A program made the position numbers and the translations under genes. Below are positions 1 through 7,951 of a DNA stretch of 64,000 bases, in pieces; within the stretch, counting starts at the first letter, position 1; each line of letters starts with the position of its first letter. The DNA is from Pseudoalteromonas phenolica (GTDB lineage: Bacteria; Pseudomonadota; Gammaproteobacteria; Enterobacterales; Alteromonadaceae): positions 2,108,001 through 2,172,000 of the forward strand of contig NZ_CP013187.1 of the NCBI RefSeq assembly GCF_001444405.1, given 5' to 3'. The notes beneath the pieces were generated by a model. The model was not told the DNA's origin, did no database searches, and saw nothing but the letters and a program-made list of their open reading frames with translations.

Positions 1-1
1 T

Positions 2-841
2 CACTTTACTGTTAAAACAGTCGGAAATAGCCAAACAGAAAATGCCGATATCATTCTGATCCCGGGTCTTATGTCTAACGGTGAAGTTTGGCAAGGCACT
101 CTAGACACAATCAAAGATAAACACCGTGTACATATGGTATCAATCACCGGATTTGCCGATAGTCAAAAACCTACAAACTTTTCGATGAACGAGTTAAAAA
201 ATGAGCTAATTGATTTTATTACTGAAGAGAGTCGCAAGTCAGAAGCTTCAAATGCTGTAGCAAATAAAACAATTCTAATTGGTCATAGTCTGGGAGGCTT
301 TTTAGCTATGTCTATCGCATTAGAAAAGCCAGAGCTTATTAGTAAGGTCGTTTCAGTTGATAGCCTACCCTATATTGGCCCAATATTTACCGGCACAAAT
401 CAAACGACACCGGCTTCACTTAGCAACCAAGCTGAACGCATACTTTTAATGCACAAATCAATGACTCAAACGCAACTAGCAGAGCAAACTAAGCGCGGTA
501 TATATATCCATGCGACTCAGGCTAAGCATCAAAAACATATCATTGATATGGCTAAACGCTCTGATCCGGTTACCGTTGGCAAAGCAATGCACTATTTAAT
601 GAACAATGATTTGAGACCATCACTGACTGAAATAAAAGCGGATTTACTTATTCTGGGTGCATCAGGTGGATTTAACGATAACTCTCGCAAACAAGCCGTT
701 GAACAACTATATAAAGGGCAAGTGGCAAATTTACCTAACGCTGTAGTCAAAATGAATACAAACTCTCGCCATTTTATTATGTATGATGATCCTAAATGGC
801 TAAACGACCAAATTACGGCATTCATTAAGGATAAATCATGA
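2..841 (+). CDS. alpha/beta hydrolase (5' end outside the window)
   Basis: The reading frame is open from position 2, so the gene begins before the window; the first ATG seen (71) lies inside the conserved strand-loop (DIILIPGLMSNGEVW at about 47-91) that forms the oxyanion region in alpha/beta hydrolases, so it is not the true start. A nucleophile elbow GHSLGG follows at about 282-299, and a late His (RHFIMYDD, near 770-788) fits the catalytic histidine. The family covers esterases, lipases and C-C hydrolases; the substrate cannot be told. The TGA stop overlaps the ATG of the sigma-factor gene (ATGA), so the two are translationally coupled and probably act in one response. Confidence 0.85.
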   Translation, partial: HFTVKTVGNSQTENADIILIPGLMSNGEVWQGTLDTIKDKHRVHMVSITGFADSQKPTNFSMNELKNELIDFITEESRKSEASNAVANKTILIGHSLGGFLAMSIALEKPELISKVVSVDSLPYIGPIFTGTNQTTPASLSNQAERILLMHKSMTQTQLAEQTKRGIYIHATQAKHQKHIIDMAKRSDPVTVGKAMHYLMNNDLRPSLTEIKADLLILGASGGFNDNSRKQAVEQLYKGQVANLPNAVVKMNTNSRHFIMYDDPKWLNDQITAFIKDKS

Positions 842-1986
842 ATACATTAGCGTATAAACTAGACATGAAAGACAGTAACAGTATTGCTTTATATGTGTCG
901 CATGCACGAAAAGGTGATGTAAATGCCTTTGAAGCACTTCACAAAGCATGTCGACAACTCATTTGCAGTATTGCGCTCGCTATCACGAAGGACGTGCATG
1001 CGAGTGAAGATGTAGCGCAACAAGTATTTATCAATGCATGGCAAAACCTCGATAAGTTAAAAAACGATCACAGCTTTTTACCTTGGCTTCGCCAAACTGC
1101 TCGTTATAAAGCTTTAAACGTATTGCGAGAAAAGTCGAGTTTAGTGTCTGACAATGATGAGTCACTCGAGCAATCACTTGAGCAGTTACTTGCTCACCAT
1201 GATTGTCCTGATAGTGATTTATTAAAAGATGAACAAGTCATGCTGATGAATCAACTTGTTTCAGCTTTACCAGAAGAGAGCCGTGAGATTTTAATCTTGT
1301 ACTATCGAGAAGAGCAATCTAGCAAGCAAGTCGCTGCGTTATTAGATATCTCTGAAGAAAAAGTACGTCAGCAGTTATCAAGAAGCCGAAAGAAGCTTAA
1401 GTCTCAATATTTAAATCGTTTTGGTACATTGGCAATTTCGACAATTACCCCAGCGGTTGCTTTAGGCTTGGTCGCCCCAAGTGCGCCAGTTGCTGCGGCA
1501 ACACTGGTGACCAATACAACGTATAGCTCACCAATACTAAAACTTTTTGCAGTGCTTGGTGGTGCTTTTATTGGCGCATTCGCAGCTATGCTTGCTGTAT
1601 TTTACAGTATGAAATTTCCGATTAAGTACGCAAAGACTGAGCAGACAAAAGCAATACTTAAAGTTATGAGAACCAGAATGTTAATCACCACGTTTGTGTT
1701 TGGGGTGCTATTCGTTATGAGTTACTCATTTAGCTCGGGGTGGATTATGCCAACGCTCGCTTATACAGCATTTGCATTGATACTTGGTTTACAGATTTTC
1801 CAAGCTCAAAATATCATTAACATAGACCAGCAACACATGACTGAAAGTGAAGTGGCAGCAAAACCATTTCTATGTCGCCCTAAATGGCAAAAGCTTTTTG
1901 GCCGAATTGGTCTGGTGCTTGGGTTTGCCAGCGGCGGCTTTGGTTTAGTAATGGGGTTAATTGGCTCGGGCAGATTAGTTTTATGA
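838..1986 (+). CDS. ECF-type RNA polymerase sigma factor with C-terminal membrane domain
   Basis: 382 residues, twice the length of an ordinary ECF sigma factor. Residues about 20-100 match sigma region 2 (GDVNAFEALHKACRQ, then ASEDVAQQVFINAWQNLD) and residues about 130-185 match region 4 with its helix-turn-helix (LPEESREILILYYREEQSSK). From about residue 195 the protein changes character: hydrophobic stretches near 200-222, 231-255, 279-297, 303-320 and 354-376 predict several membrane helices. No separate anti-sigma gene is seen next to it, so the membrane tail may act as a built-in tether or regulator (inference). The ATG overlaps the stop of the upstream hydrolase by four bases. The start is supported by this overlap. 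Confidence 0.85.
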   Translation: MNTLAYKLDMKDSNSIALYVSHARKGDVNAFEALHKACRQLICSIALAITKDVHASEDVAQQVFINAWQNLDKLKNDHSFLPWLRQTARYKALNVLREKSSLVSDNDESLEQSLEQLLAHHDCPDSDLLKDEQVMLMNQLVSALPEESREILILYYREEQSSKQVAALLDISEEKVRQQLSRSRKKLKSQYLNRFGTLAISTITPAVALGLVAPSAPVAAATLVTNTTYSSPILKLFAVLGGAFIGAFAAMLAVFYSMKFPIKYAKTEQTKAILKVMRTRMLITTFVFGVLFVMSYSFSSGWIMPTLAYTAFALILGLQIFQAQNIINIDQQHMTESEVAAKPFLCRPKWQKLFGRIGLVLGFASGGFGLVMGLIGSGRLVL

Positions 1987-2016
1987 GTTTAATTAGTCGA
2001 AGAGGTTTTAAAAGTT

Positions 2017-2035
2017 GCGCGACATAAAGTCGCGC
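2017..2035. repeat. GCGCGAC hairpin between convergent genes (REP-like / terminator)
   Basis: A perfect seven-base stem GCGCGAC-ATAAA-GTCGCGC lies between the 3' ends of the sigma-factor gene and metC. There is no T-run on either side, so it is not a classical intrinsic terminator. The G+C-rich short palindrome in A+T-rich surroundings resembles an interspersed REP-type unit (inference). Confidence 0.45.
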
Positions 2036-2083
2036 CTACAAGTTAAGGCTTCGTTTTGGACTTTGGTTTGCCCTACGCGAACC

Positions 2084-3253
2084 TTACAAATTGTCTTTAT
2101 ACACCTGCAGTGCTTGCTCTAAATCTGCAATTAGGTCTTCAACATCTTCTAAACCTATGTGCAGGCGAATAATAGGACCGTGCTCCCACCCTGTTGTTGA
2201 GCGCAGCTTTGCCATGGTTTTATTGGCAGTCACTAGACTTTCGTAACCTCCCCATGAAAACCCCATTTTGAAATGATGCAATGCATCTAAAAACGCATTG
2301 ATTGATTTTAGATTGCCCTCTTTCATAACAAACGAGAATAAACCGTTACTGCCATCAAAATCGCGATTAAAGAACTCATGCCCAGGGCAAGTTTCAAATG
2401 CTGGGTGGCGTACATGATCAACGAGTTCATGTTCAGACAACCACTGTGCGACTTGTATCGCCGCTTTTTCGTGCTGGGCTAAACGCACAGGCATAGTACG
2501 AAGACCACGTAATGCTAAGTAAGCATCATCAGCAGACGTACATTGACCTAACAAGTAAGAATGCTCACGCAATGTCGGCCAATGGGTTTCATTTGCTACC
2601 GCAACGCCCATCATCACGTCTGAGTGACCAACAATGTACTTGGTTGCAGCTTGAATACTGATATCAACGCCAAAATCAAGCGGTCTAAAATGCCAGCCAT
2701 TTCCATAGGTATTATCTAACATAGTGATGATGTTATGCTTTTTCGCAACCTCAACAAGTGCAGGCACATCTTGAATTTCCATGGTGATTGAACCCGGCGA
2801 TTCCAAGAAAATCACTTTGGTATTTTCTTGTATAAGGGCTTCGATGCCAGCACCAATTGTCGGGTCATAATACGTCGTCGTTATACCGAGGCCGGCTAAA
2901 ATCTTATCGCATAGATCACGTGTCGGCTCGTATGCGTTATCAACCATTAATAAATGGTCACCTGACTTCAAAAAAGACAATAAAGATTGACTGATGGCAG
3001 CGGCGCCCGATGGATAAAGCGCACACCCTGCACCATTTTCAAGTTCGGTAATGGCATCTTGTAGCGCATAGTGGGTGTTTGTACCACGACGACCATAAAA
3101 TAAGGTGCGATCAGCACGCTCTTTGATGGCAGTTTGCATTTCTTCTACGGTATCAAATACGACCGTAGAAGCACGCTGTACAACAGGGTTTACGACCCCT
3201 TGGGTATATTGTTTTTTTCTGCCAGCACTGACAATCTTAGTATTATTTTTCAT
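2084..3253 (-). CDS. metC: cystathionine beta-lyase (PLP-dependent)
   Basis: Cys/Met metabolism PLP-enzyme family, 389 residues from the ATG at 3253. It should cleave cystathionine to homocysteine, pyruvate and ammonia in methionine synthesis (cytosolic). The PLP lysine is in SIQAATKYIVGHSDVMMG (K205), with the upstream phosphate-binding YGRRGTNTH and the aspartate in MLDNTYG. A start at 3304 is possible in frame but would overlap nudC; the ATG at 3253 has an AAGG Shine-Dalgarno at good spacing and gives the usual N-terminus. It lies 29 bp downstream of nudC on the same strand and is probably co-transcribed. MetC versus cystathionine gamma-synthase is judged from general similarity (the SDGxxxx/GGYESL C-terminal region), not proven. 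Confidence 0.85.
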   Translation of the reverse strand: MKNNTKIVSAGRKKQYTQGVVNPVVQRASTVVFDTVEEMQTAIKERADRTLFYGRRGTNTHYALQDAITELENGAGCALYPSGAAAISQSLLSFLKSGDHLLMVDNAYEPTRDLCDKILAGLGITTTYYDPTIGAGIEALIQENTKVIFLESPGSITMEIQDVPALVEVAKKHNIITMLDNTYGNGWHFRPLDFGVDISIQAATKYIVGHSDVMMGVAVANETHWPTLREHSYLLGQCTSADDAYLALRGLRTMPVRLAQHEKAAIQVAQWLSEHELVDHVRHPAFETCPGHEFFNRDFDGSNGLFSFVMKEGNLKSINAFLDALHHFKMGFSWGGYESLVTANKTMAKLRSTTGWEHGPIIRLHIGLEDVEDLIADLEQALQVYKDNL

Positions 3254-3282
3254 TGTTAAACCTTGGTATTTTTTAACTTCTT

Positions 3283-4203
3283 TTATTCGCCAAGTGCGCG
3301 CCAATATTCGACTAAATAGCGTGAAATTGAATCTCTTCGGGTAAGTTTAAACCCAGGCATATCATCGCCCCACTCTGCGAATGTATTTAATTCTGCTCTT
3401 GAGAACCACTTAGCATCTTGTAATTCATCTTGTTCCACTGAGATCTCTGTGGTTTTCGCTTTAGCTATAAAGCCCAGCATTAATGACGACGGAAAAGGCC
3501 ATGGCTGTGATGCGATATACTGGGCATCTTCGGCAATAATGCCAGACTCTTCTTCTACTTCACGCAGTACCGCTTGCTCCAATGATTCTCCTGGATCAAC
3601 AAAACCTGCCAGCGTCGAATAAACGCCTTCTGGCCAGCTTTCCTGACGGCCCATCAAGCAGCGCTCTATGCCATCATCAAAAGTATGGGTCACTAACATG
3701 ATCACCGCAGGATCAGTTCGCGGGAATGTAATATGACGACACTCACCATTTTGACAACGACGTGCATGACCGCCCTCATAGGGCTTATTTGCTGTACCGC
3801 AACGGCCACAAAAAACATGAGTTTTATGCCAATAGCACATACCCCTTGCTAGTACGCCGATAGATGCTTCAAAACCATTTAGTTTTGGCCCGACTTTACG
3901 CATATCTTCAAATGTGCCACCCGCTGATAAATCATTCACTTCATCTTGGTCTATATTCGACACATCTAACACAAAGTAATGTATTTCGTCTTGATGACCA
4001 ATATACACGGCATCATCGGTATTTAAGTGTGCGACTGACGACCAGAGTAATAGCTGAAGCTTTTGTAAATCAGCGCTAAATAAGTTTTTATCTTGGTGAA
4101 TTAAAAGCCATCGGCTGTTGGTCGTTTTTTGCGTGTTTAGCCAGTTGCTATCTTTGCGTTGCTGCGACGCTCTGTCTAAACTCATCTGCGTGTAATGAAG
4201 CAT
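3283..4203 (-). CDS. nudC: NAD(+)/NADH pyrophosphatase NudC (RNA deNADding enzyme)
   Basis: 306 residues from the ATG at 4203, which sits five bases after AAAGGAG; a GTG two codons earlier would lie in this ribosome site and is less likely. The protein has the zinc ribbon CGRCGTANKPYEGG...C...C at about 132-155, then the Nudix box (GFVDPGESLEQAV followed by REVEEESG) and the diagnostic SQPWPFPSS element that separates NudC from other Nudix enzymes. NudC hydrolyses NADH to NMNH and AMP and removes NAD caps from RNA. It probably forms a two-gene operon with metC downstream. Confidence 0.93.
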   Translation of the reverse strand: MLHYTQMSLDRASQQRKDSNWLNTQKTTNSRWLLIHQDKNLFSADLQKLQLLLWSSVAHLNTDDAVYIGHQDEIHYFVLDVSNIDQDEVNDLSAGGTFEDMRKVGPKLNGFEASIGVLARGMCYWHKTHVFCGRCGTANKPYEGGHARRCQNGECRHITFPRTDPAVIMLVTHTFDDGIERCLMGRQESWPEGVYSTLAGFVDPGESLEQAVLREVEEESGIIAEDAQYIASQPWPFPSSLMLGFIAKAKTTEISVEQDELQDAKWFSRAELNTFAEWGDDMPGFKLTRRDSISRYLVEYWRALGE

Positions 4204-4280
4204 ATTCACTCCTTTGCGTGATTTGAGCCTAAGCTAACACACAGACACTCTAAGCTAAATAAATAAGCCGTAAAATTTGC

Positions 4281-4307
4281 AAAAAAAAAGCCCTTACGGG
4301 CTTTTAA
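4281..4307 (-). terminator. intrinsic terminator after nagB
   Basis: Stem AAAGCCC-TTAC-GGGCTTT; read on the minus strand it is followed by a run of nine T. It ends the nagB transcript; its T/A-rich flanks could also work weakly in the other direction, although nudC starts upstream and reads away from it. Confidence 0.8.
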
Positions 4308-4582
4308 AATATGTAGTTGCGTAAAGGGCCTGTTACTCTTTGCTGTTCGAGTTTTACTCTTTCTGAGCGGGCTTTTATCACGGCACTCGGTTTTTTACCT
4401 AGTGGGCTAAGTAAAAATCGAGTAACAATGAGAAAAGTTCGCTCCGAAGAGCCTATTTGGCAGCGCTTGATTGGAATTTCAACTATGTTATCGCCTGACT
4501 TATATGGAAATACCATACTACGCAGGCTTTGCCGTGTATAAATACCAATCAAACTGCTGTAAAAACCAACTTGAAAGATCAA
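4304..4582 (-). CDS. possible small ORF downstream of nagB (92 codons, doubtful)
   Basis: An open frame begins with TTG at 4582, 10 bp after the nagB stop, and ends in the terminator hairpin. An AAGGAG motif stands only three bases before the TTG, too close for a good start. The predicted protein is basic (motifs such as RSERVKLEQQRVTGPLRN) and I do not recognise it. It may instead be a long nagB 3' untranslated region or the decayed copy of a repeat. No frame here looks like a known family. Confidence 0.2.
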   Translation of the reverse strand: MIFQVGFYSSLIGIYTRQSLRSMVFPYKSGDNIVEIPIKRCQIGSSERTFLIVTRFLLSPLGKKPSAVIKARSERVKLEQQRVTGPLRNYIF

Positions 4583-4592
4583 CAGCTCCTTA

Positions 4593-5387
4593 CTATAAAG
4601 AAGCTAAATAAGCCTGAAGCTTTTGGTTTTCAGCTTCTATGTGCTGATAAAACTCAATGTCTTTTAACTTACTTGCTGCAGCCTTATCAATCACGATAAC
4701 CGCATCACGGTGCATTTGTAGTGCAGATGCTGGGCAAGCTGCTGTTAACGGACCTTCAATCATTGCATGAACTGCTTCTGCTTTGTTCTCACCAGTCGCT
4801 AATAACACCACTTTTTTGGCATCAAGAATAGTACCGATACCCATAGTGATTGATAAGTGCGGCTGGTATTCGTCTTCTTTAAAGAAGCGAGCATTATCAT
4901 CAATGGTTGCTTTGGTTAATGTTTTAACACGTGTACGTGACGTTAAGCCTGACGATGGTTCGTTGAAACCAATGTGACCGTTGCGGCCAATACCCAACAG
5001 TTGAACATCAATGCCACCTGCCGCAACAATGTGACCTTCGTATTCCTGACATGCAGTGATTGGGTTTTTCGCATCACTCGGTGGTACATGCGTTTTATCT
5101 TTGTCGATGTCTACGTGGTTGAACAACTGCTCGTTCATAAAATAACGGTAGCTTTGTGGGTGTGAACCATCTAGACCTAAATATTCGTCTAAGTTGAATG
5201 TTGTCGCGTCTTTAAAGCTAATTTCACCTGCTTCATTACGACGAATTAGTTCTTGGTAAAGCGCTACTGGTGTCGAACCGGTCGCTAAACCTAACACAGA
5301 CTCTGCTTTCTTTTTTAGTTGTTGTGTAAAGATATCTGCGCCATAAGCTGCAACTTCATTGGCGTCGTTTAAGATTACTATTTGCAT
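4593..5387 (-). CDS. nagB: glucosamine-6-phosphate deaminase
   Basis: 264 residues from ATG 5387 (E. coli NagB is 266); the longer frame up to 5501 runs through the operator and is rejected. Converts glucosamine-6-P to fructose-6-P and ammonia, the last step of N-acetylglucosamine catabolism. Visible motifs: phosphate-binding LATGSTP, NLDEYLGL with the proton-transfer Asp, and GIGRNGHIGFNEP with catalytic His and Glu. It is the last gene of the nag cluster but has its own promoter and operator at 5503-5545, separated from nagX by a terminator, so it is expressed independently of nagKAX though probably under the same repressor. Confidence 0.95.
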   Translation of the reverse strand: MQIVILNDANEVAAYGADIFTQQLKKKAESVLGLATGSTPVALYQELIRRNEAGEISFKDATTFNLDEYLGLDGSHPQSYRYFMNEQLFNHVDIDKDKTHVPPSDAKNPITACQEYEGHIVAAGGIDVQLLGIGRNGHIGFNEPSSGLTSRTRVKTLTKATIDDNARFFKEDEYQPHLSITMGIGTILDAKKVVLLATGENKAEAVHAMIEGPLTAACPASALQMHRDAVIVIDKAAASKLKDIEFYQHIEAENQKLQAYLASL

Positions 5388-5502
5388 GGTTTTGGCTCGT
5401 TGTAGAAGAAAAGAAAAAATGGGATCTGGGCTTACTTTGCGTGCAATCAAAATAAGCGCCAGATCAAACCTAATCGGGATAATCTTATTAGGCTGTACCA
5501 TT

Positions 5503-5518
5503 ATGACAACGCTGTCAT
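5503..5518. promoter_or_regulatory. LacI-type operator upstream of nagB (NagR-like)
   Basis: ATGACAACGCTGTCAT is a 16-bp inverted repeat with a CG centre, typical for LacI-family repressors. It matches the operator upstream of nagK (8953-8970) except at two central positions, which are exchanged symmetrically. It overlaps the end of the predicted -10 element and the start point of nagB, so binding would block initiation. Confidence 0.8.
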
Positions 5519-5545
5519 TATTATCATTAATTGAGCGCTTGTAAA
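5518..5545 (-). promoter_or_regulatory. predicted nagB promoter
   Basis: On the minus strand TTTACA (-35, 5545-5540) is separated by 16 bases from TAATAA (-10, 5523-5518). The operator starts at the last -10 base. Predicted start point near 5511, giving a leader of about 120 nt. Confidence 0.5.
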
Positions 5546-5580
5546 GTAAAAGTGAAAAAAAACTTTGGATTTTTTATAAC

Positions 5581-5608
5581 AAAAAGGCTCATATTAATGA
5601 GCCTTTTG
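5581..5608 (-). terminator. intrinsic terminator after nagX
   Basis: GGCTCAT-ATTA-ATGAGCC flanked by A and T runs; on the minus strand the T-run follows the stem. It separates nagX from the nagB promoter. Confidence 0.8.
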
Positions 5609-5633
5609 CATAAGTAGATAGTAAAGTTTAAAA

Positions 5634-6761
5634 TTAAACGCTAACAAAGATCTTACGACGATACATCCAGTGCAGTACTAACATTTGCACCGCCATCAGC
5701 GCAGTGACCGCCAATAAAGGCTGCCATTCACTTGGCGCTGCATTTACCACACCACCGAACACACTGCGGCTAATGTACTCCCAATCCACCAGTGAAGACG
5801 CTAAGTAGATAATGATTGAGTTCGCACCAATGATTACAAACGGATAAGCCAGCTTTTGGCCATTTAAAATGTCGACTGCTGCGAAGAAAACAGCAAGTAA
5901 AATTGCACTCCACCCTACTGTTACTAATACGAATGAACTGGTCCAAAGCTCTTTATTAACTGGGAAGTGTAAGTCCCATGTCCAACCGAGCAATAAACTT
6001 ACAACACCTGCGCCGAATAACATACCACATGTTTTCCACTCACCGCGCTCATTGGCTTTGGCAATCAGCTGTCCTGCAAATACACCAGCAATTGCATTCA
6101 CAATCGCTGGTAAACTCGACAAAATTCCTTCAGGGTCAACCACACGGTTTTGATATGAAATGCCTGGTAAAAGGTGCTTATCGAACCATGCATTCCAACT
6201 ACCTGCCGCAGATAAGTCACCCGCAACGCCACCCGGTACAGGAATAAAGCAAAGAAGTACCCAATAGAAGATTAAAATACCGATACCAGAGTAAGCTAAA
6301 ACACGTAAGCTAAAGTGCCACACTAATAAAGCACAGAAGAACCATGCGATTGCGATTCGCCCTAACACACTCGCATAACGTACTTCTTCAAATGCAAATG
6401 GTGCACCTGTACCCCAGCCGTGGTTATACAAAACACCAAATGCCATAAGTAAAAACAGTCGCTTAATTGCTTTGTTGTATAACGGGCGTCTTTCGTTAAA
6501 AGGAAGGTGATCGATACGCTTAGGTGCCAGACCCATAGCAACACCAGATAAAAAGATAAATAACGGGAATATTAAATCGTAAAAAGTAAAGCCATGCCAA
6601 GGGCTATGCACTGTATGTGCTTCAAACGCTTTCCATCCCTGCCAGCCTGTTAAAACAAACAAAGCGGCAAAAATACCCTGTCCGCCTAAAATCCAAAACA
6701 TATCCATGCCTCGGAGTGCATCTAGAGATGCTAATCGTTTTTTTTGTGTTTTTGCTGTCAT
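5634..6761 (-). CDS. nagX: NagX-like membrane protein (heparan-alpha-glucosaminide N-acetyltransferase-like, DUF5009)
   Basis: 375 residues with about ten predicted membrane helices. The N-terminal RLASLDALRGMDMFWILGG is the hallmark of the bacterial family related to the human lysosomal glucosamine N-acetyltransferase; the conserved HSPWHGFTFYDLIFPLFIFL loop follows. In chitin-degrading Alteromonadales this family sits in nag operons and is called NagX; its exact role (sugar uptake or acetyl transfer across the inner membrane) is not settled. Only 22 bp lie between the preceding terminator hairpin and the ATG, so nagX has no room for its own promoter and depends on read-through from nagA. 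Confidence 0.85.
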   Translation of the reverse strand: MTAKTQKKRLASLDALRGMDMFWILGGQGIFAALFVLTGWQGWKAFEAHTVHSPWHGFTFYDLIFPLFIFLSGVAMGLAPKRIDHLPFNERRPLYNKAIKRLFLLMAFGVLYNHGWGTGAPFAFEEVRYASVLGRIAIAWFFCALLVWHFSLRVLAYSGIGILIFYWVLLCFIPVPGGVAGDLSAAGSWNAWFDKHLLPGISYQNRVVDPEGILSSLPAIVNAIAGVFAGQLIAKANERGEWKTCGMLFGAGVVSLLLGWTWDLHFPVNKELWTSSFVLVTVGWSAILLAVFFAAVDILNGQKLAYPFVIIGANSIIIYLASSLVDWEYISRSVFGGVVNAAPSEWQPLLAVTALMAVQMLVLHWMYRRKIFVSV

Positions 6762-6782
6762 ATTTTATTCCAGTACAAATAA

Positions 6783-6815
6783 AAAAGCCCCGCTATACTG
6801 CAGCGGGGTTTTTTC
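6783..6815 (-). terminator. intrinsic terminator between nagA and nagX
   Basis: CCCCGCT-ATACTGC-AGCGGGG flanked by six A and six T, so strong on either strand. Because nagX starts 22 bp beyond it on the same strand, it acts within the operon and should lower nagX expression relative to nagKA. Confidence 0.85.
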
Positions 6816-6826
6816 CTCAGGGAAAG

Positions 6827-7951
6827 TTAAATCTGAGCACCTGCGATGTACGTTGCCTGTGCAAATAAATTCTCATCAAGATGAACAAAGTCTGCATCTG
6901 CGCCCTCACGCAAATGACCTTTGCTGTTTAAGCCTAGATATTGCGCAGGATATAAAGATGCCATACGAAGCGCTTCAGGTAGACTTACATCTAGCCAATC
7001 AACCGTATTTCGTACTGCGCTTGCCATATCTAACACACTGCCAGCAAGCTCGCCGGTTGTTGAATTTAAACGATCGCCAGTACGGATGACTTTACGGCCA
7101 TCGAAGAATGCAAACTCAGTATCGTCTGTACCCACAGGTGGCATCGCATCTGTTACTAGCATGATTTTGCCACGTTGTTTTGAGCGAATCGCAAATTTAG
7201 CAGATGTGTTATGAACATGATGGCCATCAACAATTAAACCGCACCAGCTATTGTCGTCCCATAATGCTGCACCAACAACGCCTGGCTCGCGAGATGTGAA
7301 AGCAGACATAGCATTGAATAAATGGGTAAAACCATCAGCACCTGCTTTTAATGCAGTGTTAGCAGTTTCAAAATCTGCATTTGAGTGACCAATACTCACT
7401 TTAACACCTAAGCTAATTAAACGCTCGATATCAGCTAGAGGTACTGTCTCAGGTGCTAAAGTGACCATTTTTATGCCCAAGTCTTGACGCGCATAAATAT
7501 CAAATTCTTGTTCAGTGATGGGTCGAATAAACTGCTCGCTGTGCGTGCCTTTTTTTGGGTGAGACAAGTGCGGACCTTCAAAATGGATCCCAACAACACC
7601 TGCTTGATTACTTCCAATTGCAGCTGCCATAGCATCTGCAGCCGCTTGCATCACTTCAATTTTATCTGTGATCAGCGTTGGCATGAGCGCAGTAGAACCA
7701 AATTGCGCATGCGCCGACACCATCTTTTCAAGGCAAGCAGTGGTTTGCTCAGCGTTATAAAATGCACCACCACCGCCGTTTACTTGAACGTCGATATAGC
7801 CTGGCACGACTAAGCCATCAAGATTGATTACTCCGGCGTTTTCGGCAGAAGCTTTATAGCTCACTTTGCCATCTTCTACTGAGAATACGACGTCATGATG
7901 AAATTTCTCACCATCAAAAAGCTTTTTAGCTTTGTAAATTTGCTGGCTCAT
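6827..7951 (-). CDS. nagA: N-acetylglucosamine-6-phosphate deacetylase
   Basis: 374 residues (E. coli NagA 382). Removes acetate from GlcNAc-6-P. The amidohydrolase metal and substrate elements are visible in order: DVQVNGGGG, HFEGPHL (metal-binding Glu), SIGHSNAD (His), THLFNAMS (His) and LVTDAMPP (catalytic Asp). The ATG overlaps the last base of the nagK stop (TAATG), so nagK and nagA are translationally coupled. Controlled with nagK from the operator at 8953-8970. Confidence 0.95.
   Translation of the reverse strand: MSQQIYKAKKLFDGEKFHHDVVFSVEDGKVSYKASAENAGVINLDGLVVPGYIDVQVNGGGGAFYNAEQTTACLEKMVSAHAQFGSTALMPTLITDKIEVMQAAADAMAAAIGSNQAGVVGIHFEGPHLSHPKKGTHSEQFIRPITEQEFDIYARQDLGIKMVTLAPETVPLADIERLISLGVKVSIGHSNADFETANTALKAGADGFTHLFNAMSAFTSREPGVVGAALWDDNSWCGLIVDGHHVHNTSAKFAIRSKQRGKIMLVTDAMPPVGTDDTEFAFFDGRKVIRTGDRLNSTTGELAGSVLDMASAVRNTVDWLDVSLPEALRMASLYPAQYLGLNSKGHLREGADADFVHLDENLFAQATYIAGAQI

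Noticed and set aside
2084..3304. Longer metC start at 3304
   Set aside because: It would overlap nudC and add 17 residues without family likeness; ATG 3253 has a good ribosome site.
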